Shown here: positions 25,733 through 32,747 of the stretch, piece after piece
Numbering within the stretch: position 1 is the stretch's first letter
Layout: each line of letters begins with the position of its first letter
Assembly: GCA_910588315.1 (NCBI GenBank)
Contig: CAJUQF010000013.1
Location: 2,948 to 35,694, forward strand
DNA from: an uncultured Christensenellaceae bacterium
GTDB lineage: Bacteria > Bacillota > Clostridia > Christensenellales > Pumilibacteraceae
Direction of reading: 5' to 3'
DNA length: 32,747 nucleotides
Position numbers and translations under genes: made by a program
Notes under the pieces: model-generated
Told to the model about the DNA's origin: nothing
Databases searched by the model: none
What the model saw: only the letters and a program-made list of their open reading frames with translations

Positions 25733-28700
25733 TTACATCTTTTTATAAAACCCGAAGTTATCTATCGTCATATACGTGCCTTCGACATTGTCGGGCGACG
25801 ATACGGGGCAATTTACAAAGAACCGTTTCATCTCGTCGACGGGTATCTCCACGGTGAAACGTCCTTTGCCGGTAATCTTTTGCGGATGGAACCCGTCGCT
25901 CGTGTCCCACCAGGAAAATTGATAATTAGCCTTATTGTCCGGATCATAAACTTCGTAATCGAAAAACACGACCACCGTACTGCCTTCGTCGAACGGATAA
26001 TGGAACCATTCGTTAGGTATGTATTTACGGTTGGCAAATGTTAATATCGCGTTCCACTGATCGCCGCCGTTAATAGCCGATACGGAGTGTCCCAACTTTG
26101 CATTTCGCGGCTGATACTTTAAAAACGCATTGCCGCCGTCGCTCTCTATACTTATCATATCGGTGTCCTGGAACGACTCGACGTTCGTGCCGTTTTCCTG
26201 ATGAAGATAAGTCTCGTCATAGTTGGAATATCTTATTAAGTTGCTCGTAAGCGAAAAAGTTTCGGTCACGCCGTTGGAGAACTCGACGGTGTAATACATA
26301 GTTTGATACACTTGGTCGACGAGCGCCGCAGAAAGCGTAAGTCCGTCCGGTCTTACCGTAACATATGCGGGATTCATCGCACCGTCGCTCTTGACCGCGC
26401 ATCCGCCCGATGAATTTGTATTATCCCAAAAATCTTCCGAGCGACGCTTTATCGAAACGACGGTAACGCCATTGGAGAACTCGCCGGCGAGCGTTACACT
26501 CCCCGACCCGTAAACCACGTTTTTACTCTTTTCCGTGAGCGAAGCATTTCCGCCGAGCGTGACGGTGAGCGAAGTAGTAAATTTTCCGCAATTCGTATAA
26601 AGCGCCACAGTGTACGAACCTTTTTCGAGAGTGTCGAGCATATCGATGCCTATCACGAGTTTGCCGTCGGTCACAGCGGCTTGCACTTCCGCACCGTCGA
26701 CCGTTATCTTATTTACGGCGACGCCTTCGGGGATAGTTATTTCGATCGGCGTCTCCCGACCGGATTCATATGAAAGTTCGTTGAGAAAATTCGTCTGCAC
26801 GCGCTGTTTTTGCACGATGCGATAGTTGTCGAACATTATGTATTTGCCGTCCTCACGCTCGAACCGCGGCAACACTATCCGCGTCATGCGATAATCGAGA
26901 TCGTTTATGAACCACCCGCTGTCGAAAGTGTGCGGTTTGCCGTCGGCGACAAGATAGTATTTGACTCTGACATACCCGTCGACGATATCCGTTTCGTCAT
27001 GATCGCCGAAGAAATTCTGCGTTTTGTCCTCGTCGACCGACGCCATGATATATAAAAACACCGACCGCTCGGGCAAACCGGATATGCAATAATCGAACGT
27101 TATCCGATCCCACCACCCTTCGTTGCACGCGGTGTAGAACCAACCCCATTGATGCGGGCGAAATTTCACCGTAAACGCCGACGGGTCCTCGGCTGTTTGA
27201 GTGCTGCGTACGACAAACGCTTTATTCCCGTTTTCGCCGTGATTTTCTATGCCGCCTTCCGCACCGTTATTCAGCCCGCTGTGTACGGGGCTGTCCGTCA
27301 CCGCATTATCGCCTCGATATCCGAATATCGTCGTATCGTCGTAATTCGTGAAGTAAAGCACATCGCTGTGAACGGTAAATTCGCCGCGCTTGCCGTTGGA
27401 GAAAGTAGCGATAAACGAGGTATCGCCCCAGAACAGATCCAAAAACGCTTTTGGAAGCGTGATATACCCGTCGTTTTCGTCGCCCGTCGCGAGAGATACG
27501 AGCGCCGCATAATTCTTCTGCGTGTCGGCGGCGGCAAAGTTCCAGCCGTCATAAACGCCGTCGCCGTTTTTATTGTAAGTTTTGGCTTTTTGCGTAAGCG
27601 ATGTAAGTTCCAATCCGTCCGAGAAACTGCCGCGCACCTTGACTTCGCCGTCGGACTCGGACGCGTAATTAACGGTCGTATCGATTATCTCGACAACACG
27701 GTTATCCACTTTGTCGAATTCGAATTTAACCGTACCGAACACGGTCGCAGCGCTTATCTCGTGCATGCCGTAACCGAGCGCGGCAAGTGCGTCGGCTTTT
27801 ACGGTAATTTCGCCGCTTTGCGAGTCGTAGACATAACCGTCATTGCCGAGCGGCTCGCCGTCGAGCGTCAAAGTAAACTCGAGTCCGCGCGCATCTAAAT
27901 CCAGCATGTAATTTCCGTCAGAATACTCGGCGTCTCCCGAAAACGTCGGCAAACCGTCGAACTCGACGACAAAAAAGTTATCGACATACACGTTGCCGCC
28001 GCCGTTGGCGAAAAACGCGTAAAGATACAAGCCGTGTTCCAATTCGTTTCCGCTTAACGTTGCCGTAAACTTATGTACTATCCCGTCGTTTTCCGATCCC
28101 ATAAGCAAGCTGCGCGCCCAACCGGAATACGGATCTTTATAAACGAGCGTGCCGACCGACGTATCTTCCGTCATGTAGTCGAAAGAAATATAATAATGTT
28201 TGTTCGGCACGAACTTACCGTTGCGCCATGTAGTTTTGCCGGAAAATGCGTCCGTACTGAGCGTAAAATAACCGTTGCAGTCGAACTGTACCTGCTGTGT
28301 GTTGGGCGTGATTTTAAGCGCCTTACCGCTGTTCATCGCGCTCGGGGAATTTACTATCGACACGTTGTCGTAATATTGATAAAGCGGATTCGATCCCGTA
28401 TTGCTCGCCGTCGTATCGTGTATGGTGTTTATATCGTAGTCGGTCGCAAATTTGATATTTTCCGGCACGACCGTAAACTCGTAACTGTCATAATTGTCGA
28501 GTTCGAGTTTGAACTCGACTTCGCTTGAAAAATGCCTAAGCCACTCGCCGCTCACCGTTATGCCGCTGTCGTCGGTCGTATAATACTCGGGATCGAGCGT
28601 AATATCTCCGCAAGTGAGTTTGGTTATACTCGCCTCGCCCGCATCGAGCGCAAAACGCACGCCCGTATCGTATCCGAATCGGAAGTTCTTTTCGCGCACA

Positions 28701-29350
28701 TCGTCGAAACTTGTTTTTACCGAGTTATCGACGGTAAGCTTGCAAGATATCATATCGCTCTCCGCGGAATCGGTCACGGCGCGCACCATATAATCCCCGT
28801 CGAGCAAAGCAAGCATATAACTCTCTTTTATGACAAGACATTTCGTTACGTCGTTGTAAAGCCATTCGGACGGATACAGCGTATTACCGTCTATTTCCAC
28901 ATAACAAAGGTTAGCGCCGTCGAGATCGAGCGTTATTTCCATGTCATGTCCGCCCCAGCGGTCGTATGCGTAACTTTCCTTACCGAACGACGGATAGTTA
29001 TATTCGATTTCTTTCCACGTTGCGGTAAAGACCGTATCGCTTTCGGGTACTATGTATATTTCGCCGGGCTTATAAACGTCTACACCCGTTTTCCATCCCG
29101 TAAATGTATGGTCCTCGTACGTAAACGGATTTACGGCTATCGTAATTTCCGTGCCGGCTTTGTACTCCGATACGGGAACGCCGTCGCCTATGCCGCCGCC
29201 TGCTACATACGAGACTTTATACTTTATATCCGCCGGATCTTTATTATCCGATTCGCTTTGCGTCTCTCCGCATGCGGTAAGCGCTAACGCGCACGCCGCG
29301 CCTATCACCGTAACCGCTGCCGCCGCGATCATATTCTTCATTTCTTTCAT
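25733..29350 (-). CDS. Large triplicated carbohydrate-binding-like lipoprotein
   Basis: 1205 residues, lipobox LTAC (Cys27). Residues about 45-113 form an InlB-like repeat. Three long repeats follow, each an Ig-like half and a jelly-roll half: about 235-465, 566-850 and 950-1205. The jelly rolls start with a [DN]YD.[TN] motif (DYDINTIHD, NYDDTTIFG, NYDETYLHQ) and end with a [VFI]DN[FY] motif. The beta-sandwich halves resemble CBM-type modules but I do not recognise the family. It is the first gene of the minus-strand operon (11 bases before the LamG/FIVAR gene), with ribosome-binding site GGGAGAG, and is divergent from the ArsR-like regulator. The likely role is surface polysaccharide capture. 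Confidence 0.78.
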   Translation of the reverse strand: MKEMKNMIAAAAVTVIGAACALALTACGETQSESDNKDPADIKYKVSYVAGGGIGDGVPVSEYKAGTEITIAVNPFTYEDHTFTGWKTGVDVYKPGEIYIVPESDTVFTATWKEIEYNYPSFGKESYAYDRWGGHDMEITLDLDGANLCYVEIDGNTLYPSEWLYNDVTKCLVIKESYMLALLDGDYMVRAVTDSAESDMISCKLTVDNSVKTSFDDVREKNFRFGYDTGVRFALDAGEASITKLTCGDITLDPEYYTTDDSGITVSGEWLRHFSSEVEFKLELDNYDSYEFTVVPENIKFATDYDINTIHDTTASNTGSNPLYQYYDNVSIVNSPSAMNSGKALKITPNTQQVQFDCNGYFTLSTDAFSGKTTWRNGKFVPNKHYYISFDYMTEDTSVGTLVYKDPYSGWARSLLMGSENDGIVHKFTATLSGNELEHGLYLYAFFANGGGNVYVDNFFVVEFDGLPTFSGDAEYSDGNYMLDLDARGLEFTLTLDGEPLGNDGYVYDSQSGEITVKADALAALGYGMHEISAATVFGTVKFEFDKVDNRVVEIIDTTVNYASESDGEVKVRGSFSDGLELTSLTQKAKTYNKNGDGVYDGWNFAAADTQKNYAALVSLATGDENDGYITLPKAFLDLFWGDTSFIATFSNGKRGEFTVHSDVLYFTNYDDTTIFGYRGDNAVTDSPVHSGLNNGAEGGIENHGENGNKAFVVRSTQTAEDPSAFTVKFRPHQWGWFYTACNEGWWDRITFDYCISGLPERSVFLYIMASVDEDKTQNFFGDHDETDIVDGYVRVKYYLVADGKPHTFDSGWFINDLDYRMTRIVLPRFEREDGKYIMFDNYRIVQKQRVQTNFLNELSYESGRETPIEITIPEGVAVNKITVDGAEVQAAVTDGKLVIGIDMLDTLEKGSYTVALYTNCGKFTTSLTVTLGGNASLTEKSKNVVYGSGSVTLAGEFSNGVTVVSIKRRSEDFWDNTNSSGGCAVKSDGAMNPAYVTVRPDGLTLSAALVDQVYQTMYYTVEFSNGVTETFSLTSNLIRYSNYDETYLHQENGTNVESFQDTDMISIESDGGNAFLKYQPRNAKLGHSVSAINGGDQWNAILTFANRKYIPNEWFHYPFDEGSTVVVFFDYEVYDPDNKANYQFSWWDTSDGFHPQKITGKGRFTVEIPVDEMKRFFVNCPVSSPDNVEGTYMTIDNFGFYKKM

Positions 29351-29412
29351 TCACTCTCTCCCGATAAGTATTACAATGCCGTTAAAATACTTGCTATTTT
29401 TGCACCGCGCAT

Positions 29413-29431
29413 GTTACACTGATTCTGTAAC
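29413..29431. promoter_or_regulatory. Operator 1, GTTACA-N7-TGTAAC
   Basis: Perfect 6-base arms with a 7-base spacer. It is the nearest of the three sites to the lipoprotein operon. Confidence 0.6.
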
Positions 29432-29466
29432 GATGACACTTGCATGTATATTTTAACATAGCAGCA

Positions 29467-29483
29467 TTACAAATGCAATGTAA
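29467..29483. promoter_or_regulatory. Operator 2, TTACA-N7-TGTAA
   Basis: Same dyad with the same spacing, centred 53 bases from operator 1. Confidence 0.6.
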
Positions 29484-29510
29484 AAGTTATGCAAGTTATA
29501 CCCCCATATT

Positions 29511-29527
29511 TTACAGCAGCACTGTAA
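29511..29527. promoter_or_regulatory. Operator 3, TTACA-N7-TGTAA
   Basis: Same dyad, centred 44 bases from operator 2, just upstream of the ribosome-binding site (GGAGAG) of the regulator gene, which suggests autoregulation. Confidence 0.6.
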
Positions 29528-29539
29528 CGGAGAGATAAA

Positions 29540-30499
29540 ATGGAATTTTACGAAAACGATGCCAAACTGTTCGAACTCAAAGACGAGAACAGCGTAACGC
29601 AAATAGCTCAGATCGGACAGGCATTGTCATCACCTACGCGTGTCGAGATTTTAAAATTACTCAATACAAAACCATATCTGATGAGCGAAGTCGCACAGGC
29701 GTTGAATATACAGCCGTCGAGCGCGGCATTTCATCTTAAAATGCTTGAAAACGCCGGACTTATCAACGTCGAATATTCGACAAAATACAAAGGATCGAAT
29801 AAACGATATTCTTACGGCTTGCGCGATGTGATATTGCGATTACGTCCGCTCGACGGCGTTGATAATGCAAACCCGCCTTTTATTGCCGATATAAATATCG
29901 GCGATTACATAGACGCGGAGTTCAGCGATCAAAGCGGATTTGCAACAGACCGCAAAGTTTTGACCGCGAATAATTCCAAAAAAGCATTTCATCCCGAAAG
30001 ACACGATATTCAAATAATTTGGAACAGCTATGCGGGATACGTGACGTATGCCGTCCCCAACGATTTTACGGACACCGCGCCGGTATCCGAGATCTCGCTT
30101 TCGGTAGAACTGTGTTCCGAAACGCACGGTTACAACAATGACTATCCGAGCGATATAACATTCTGGATGAACGACGTCGAGCTTTGTACTTGGACGTGTC
30201 CGGGAGATTTCGGCGATAAGTACGGTACGTTCACGCCGTCCTGGTGGTTTCCCGAGAGTACCAAGTACGGACTGCTCACGACGGTATCGATATCCGGGAA
30301 AGGCGTTTCGATAAATGACAAACTCGTAAACCGCACAGTCACGCTCGACATGCTGAATATATCTGAAGGCAACCGCTTGACCTTTAAAATAGGCGTTAAA
30401 AATGACGCCAAGCACTGCGGCGGATTCAATATATTCGGCGAAAAATTCGGCAATTTCAACCAACCGATCAAATTCACCGCCATATTCAAAAAACCGTAA
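29540..30499 (+). CDS. ArsR-like one-component regulator with beta-rich sensor domain
   Basis: 319 residues. Residues about 18-100 form a winged helix-turn-helix of ArsR/HTH_20 type (IGQALSSPTRVEILKLLNTKPYLMSEVAQALNIQPSSAAFHLKMLENAGLI, then a wing with KRYSYGL). About 135-319 is a beta-sandwich-like domain (YPSDITFWMND, CPGDFGDKYGTFTPSWW, KYGLLTTVSISGKGVSINDKLVN, CGGFNIFGEKFG). No classical ArsR metal-binding cysteine pair is visible, so a sugar or other ligand may be sensed by the C-terminal domain, which is inference. It is divergent from the triplicated lipoprotein/LamG/GH36 operon with three identical dyads between, and is likely their regulator and its own. The C-terminal domain recurs in the partial gene at 3-551. 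Confidence 0.88.
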   Translation: MEFYENDAKLFELKDENSVTQIAQIGQALSSPTRVEILKLLNTKPYLMSEVAQALNIQPSSAAFHLKMLENAGLINVEYSTKYKGSNKRYSYGLRDVILRLRPLDGVDNANPPFIADINIGDYIDAEFSDQSGFATDRKVLTANNSKKAFHPERHDIQIIWNSYAGYVTYAVPNDFTDTAPVSEISLSVELCSETHGYNNDYPSDITFWMNDVELCTWTCPGDFGDKYGTFTPSWWFPESTKYGLLTTVSISGKGVSINDKLVNRTVTLDMLNISEGNRLTFKIGVKNDAKHCGGFNIFGEKFGNFNQPIKFTAIFKKP

Positions 30500-30510
30500 A
30501 TCACCCACAA

Positions 30511-30538
30511 AAAAGCCGCGAAGAAAATCGCGGCTTTT
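30511..30538 (+). terminator. Rho-independent terminator of regulator gene
   Basis: AAAAGCCGCG and CGCGGCTTTT are perfect 10-base arms around an 8-base loop. Confidence 0.85.
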
Positions 30539-30553
30539 GCCTTGCCGTTACTG

Positions 30554-31100
30554 AGCGCCGGGGGCGTCGCTCCCTACAAACGTCTTTCTGTTATTGACTT
30601 ACGTTAAGCAATTATATTGTGCAATTCGTAGGGAGGCAGACCGTCTGCCGCTCCACAGATTATCGCCTTGCCGCAAGCGGAGCGCATGGGTCTGCGCTCC
30701 CTACGAACATCTTTTTGTATTTGCTTTACGGTAAGCAATTTTATTGTGAAATTCGTAGGGCAGGCAGATCCTTACCTGCCACTTCATGATTTATTGCTTT
30801 TCCACATGCGGAGCGCAAGGGTCTGCGCTCCCTACGAAGGTCGTTTCTATAATGGCATTACGGTAGAATAATAATGGTGTTATAGAAATCTATAAACACA
30901 TATTGATCGCAAAGAAAATCCATTGTGTAATTCGTAGGGCAGGCAGACCCTTACCTGCCACTTCATGATTTATTGCTTTCCACATGCGGAGCGCCGTGGG
31001 CGTCGCTCCCTACAAACATCGTTCTGTTATTGCTTTACGGTAAGTAATTTCATTGCGCAATTCGTAGGGCGGTCAGACCCTTGACCGCCGTTTTCCGCAC
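30554..31100. repeat. Array of interspersed palindromic repeats, no genes
   Basis: The 648-base gap between coding regions holds no credible gene. Three full units (about 30624-30707, 30750-30838, 30930-31015) begin ATTCGTAGGG(A/C)GGCAGA and end GC(G)CTCCCTAC(G/A)AA, with inner hairpins such as GGCAGG/CCTGCC. Half units lie at 30554-30579 and 31060-31098. Spacers repeat TTGCTTTACGGTAAGCAATTT-like segments, except for a different 90-base spacer between units 2 and 3. Units 2 and 3 are nearly identical over their left and middle parts. It resembles REP/MITE-type extragenic elements. Confidence 0.8.
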
Positions 31101-31147
31101 TCGGAATAACATAAAGGTCAATGAAGCCTCAAACCCGGTACACTTGA

Positions 31148-32747
31148 TCATTTTCCTATAGCCGGATTGAACTCGTCGGCAAAGTCGAGCGTGAACTGGT
31201 TTTGTATATTGAAACATTTATCGCGGCTCGGCGAGTACCATACGAAATCTATCGTCTTGAAAGTTTCGTTGAAATACATCATCAGGAAGATATCTTCGCC
31301 CAAGTTTCCAAGGTTAGGTTCCACGCACTGCGCGTCTATGAGTACGCTCGTCACGGTGTTGCCGTGCACGCCCTTATCCTGCCGCCAAACAAGATCGTCG
31401 TGCGGCTCGTGACCGCTAAGCATCATAAAAATATTGGGATATTTTTTAAGCAAGCCGTTCCACATCTGCAAGCCGTCCGACTTGTTTTCCGAACTCTCCT
31501 GTTTGAAGTAATTATTACCGCCGAACTTACCCGCAGCAAACTCGCCGTCCGTGCTTAGACAGCTGTGGGTACTGACTATCACTCTTCGATCGGGGTACAT
31601 TTCGCATACCCGACCCGCCCAGCGCAGTACGGATTTTCTCGGCGCAAACTCGAGAGAAAGCACCATATATTTGACGCCTGATATCTCGAACAGCGAATAC
31701 GTATTTGCCATCGTGCCGTCCTCGTACGCGCCGCCGAACCACTCGGTCTTGCTTAATTTGGAATACGGGAAATATCTGTCGAAACGCTCCGAGCCGCGAT
31801 CGGCGTTTGCGTTGCCGTCGTAATCGTGATTGCCTTGCACTATTGTATACGGCAGTTTGCCGTTGAGCAGATCGAGACCTTTCGCCGCGTTTATGTAGTA
31901 TTCGTCCACCGCGCCGCTGTCCGAAAGATCGCCAACCTGTACCATAAACCCTATCTTGCGCTTTGCGGCGTTGTTTGCCAGCCAATTCATGGTGCGCGTG
32001 TAGTTATTGGGCGAGTAATGCACCATCGTCTGTACGTCCGGCATACCGACTATCGAATAGTCATACTCGTTGAGCGGCATGACCGACACGAATTTTTCGT
32101 ACGTGCAAATCCGCGCCGAGATCGAACTGCCAAACGAATCTTTCACAGTCTGTTTCGTCCACTCTTCGCCGAAGTCCCAGCAGCCTATAAGCCTACCGTC
32201 GGCATTATCGACGACCTTTTCCATGTCAGCCACGATCCGTTCCGCGGGCATGGCGGTATCGTACAGCGCGATCTGTTTTATCTTGCCTTCGAGCGGATTT
32301 TTGCGCGTACTCCAATTCGATCTGTCCACCCCGATATCGAGCGTCATGTCGCTTATCGCCGCCTTCTGCCGCGAACTAACTTCGCCCGCCTGCTCGCCGT
32401 CGGCATAGAACACGAACTTACCGTTTTCGCCGTCGCGAACGAGCGCCACATGATGCCACTTGCCGTCGTTGAAATACACATCGTCGAACGTATGAACTAG
32501 GCCGTTGTTGTTCCAGCGTACTTTGAACCTGCCGATCGGGTCGATCTCGAAATTGGTGCAGTTTTCATTGGCAAAGTTTATTCCCTCATAGTTGCCGAGT
32601 ATCACGCCGCCCGACGAAGTCGCCGGCAAATTGATCCAGGCTTCGAACGTGTCCGGAGAGCGTCCGAGCTTTTCGGTCAGCCTGTAATTATACTTGTTGT
32701 CATGCGAGCAGGCGGGCGAAGTTAGTTCGCGGCAGAAGGCGGCGATA
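31148..32747 (-). CDS. LamG plus calcineurin-like metallophosphoesterase (5' truncated)
   Basis: The minus-strand frame runs off the window end. The credible sequence begins at about 32703; the last 44 bases (32704-32747) are suspect. The N-terminal part is a LamG/concanavalin-like lectin (FEAWINLP, GKWHHVALVRDGENGKFVFYADGEQAG). Then comes a metallophosphoesterase with the family motif series: GMPDVQ, VGDLSD, QGNHDYDG, STHSCLS and SGHEPHDD, which supply the two-metal ligands. Such secreted enzymes cleave phosphate esters, possibly on phosphorylated glycans or nucleotides. A TTG at 32629 is not a credible start because LamG homology continues upstream. It is transcribed toward the repeat array and probably belongs to a larger gene set outside the window. 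Confidence 0.88.
   Translation of the reverse strand, partial: IAAFCRELTSPACSHDNKYNYRLTEKLGRSPDTFEAWINLPATSSGGVILGNYEGINFANENCTNFEIDPIGRFKVRWNNNGLVHTFDDVYFNDGKWHHVALVRDGENGKFVFYADGEQAGEVSSRQKAAISDMTLDIGVDRSNWSTRKNPLEGKIKQIALYDTAMPAERIVADMEKVVDNADGRLIGCWDFGEEWTKQTVKDSFGSSISARICTYEKFVSVMPLNEYDYSIVGMPDVQTMVHYSPNNYTRTMNWLANNAAKRKIGFMVQVGDLSDSGAVDEYYINAAKGLDLLNGKLPYTIVQGNHDYDGNANADRGSERFDRYFPYSKLSKTEWFGGAYEDGTMANTYSLFEISGVKYMVLSLEFAPRKSVLRWAGRVCEMYPDRRVIVSTHSCLSTDGEFAAGKFGGNNYFKQESSENKSDGLQMWNGLLKKYPNIFMMLSGHEPHDDLVWRQDKGVHGNTVTSVLIDAQCVEPNLGNLGEDIFLMMYFNETFKTIDFVWYSPSRDKCFNIQNQFTLDFADEFNPAIGK
32354..32397 (+). repeat. Internal copy of 44-bp terminal inverted repeat
   Basis: The reverse complement of this stretch is identical at all 44 positions to the window end, 32704-32747. 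Confidence 0.9.
32704..32747 (-). repeat. Terminal 44-bp inverted copy, probable assembly fold-back
   Basis: An exact reverse complement of 32354-32397 that stops precisely at the last base. Translated in the gene's frame it gives residues (starting IAAFCRELT) that do not resemble a LamG N-terminus. Confidence 0.8.

Noticed and set aside
30668..30871. 67-codon open frame in the repeat array
   Set aside because: It lies entirely within palindromic repeat units and has no ribosome-binding site.
30554..31100. CRISPR array
   Set aside because: Units are long, imperfect and palindromic with repeated, non-unique spacers, and no cas genes are present.

Overview
The window looks like one contig from a Gram-positive anaerobe, most likely an uncultured gut member of Bacillota/Clostridia (Christensenellales-like, an inference). 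The support is consensus sigma-A promoters, many lipoproteins with clear lipoboxes, a one-piece tmRNA with an ALAA-type tag, Listeria-Bacteroides (InlB-like) and BspA-type repeats on surface proteins, and no outer-membrane machinery. Both ends cut through genes.

Left arm (1-9226): the 3' end of an ArsR-like regulator with a C-terminal beta-rich domain converges on a four-gene minus-strand operon. From promoter to end the operon encodes a lipoprotein with four InlB-like repeats and three discoidin domains, a GLUG-repeat lipoprotein, a secreted protein with three discoidin domains plus a divergent GH13-like barrel, and a CBM9-like lipoprotein. A divergent AraC regulator sits just upstream. This is a surface glycan binding and processing set.

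Middle (9227-22400): AraC regulator, mutM, a small membrane protein, a strongly predicted structured RNA or attenuator leader (11327-11516), a BspA-type LRR lipoprotein and a small lipoprotein, then tmRNA (15212-15605). Directly after tmRNA lies an AT-rich three-gene cassette (VOC, DUF3795, DUF3788) bracketed by 20-bp inverted repeats (15681-17161). Housekeeping-like genes follow: a HAD-HAD-TetR operon whose first mRNA appears leaderless, a zinc-ribbon membrane protein, and an aldo/keto reductase-DUF1893-RadC-like operon.

Right arm (22465-32747): a second surface glycan operon on the minus strand encodes a 1205-aa triplicated lipoprotein, a LamG-like/FIVAR protein and a GH36 alpha-galactosidase-like lipoprotein. 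It faces a complete ArsR-like regulator of the same family as the left partial one. Their shared intergenic region carries three copies of the dyad TTACA-N7-TGTAA. Beyond it are a 550-bp array of interspersed palindromic repeats and a LamG-metallophosphoesterase gene that runs off the end. The last 44 bases are an exact reverse complement of a stretch 307 bases inside that gene, which is probably an assembly fold-back.

The best candidates for something undescribed are the regulator family with its three-site operator, the inverted-repeat cassette beside tmRNA, the structured RNA at 11327, and the GH13-like protein that lacks canonical active-site residues.
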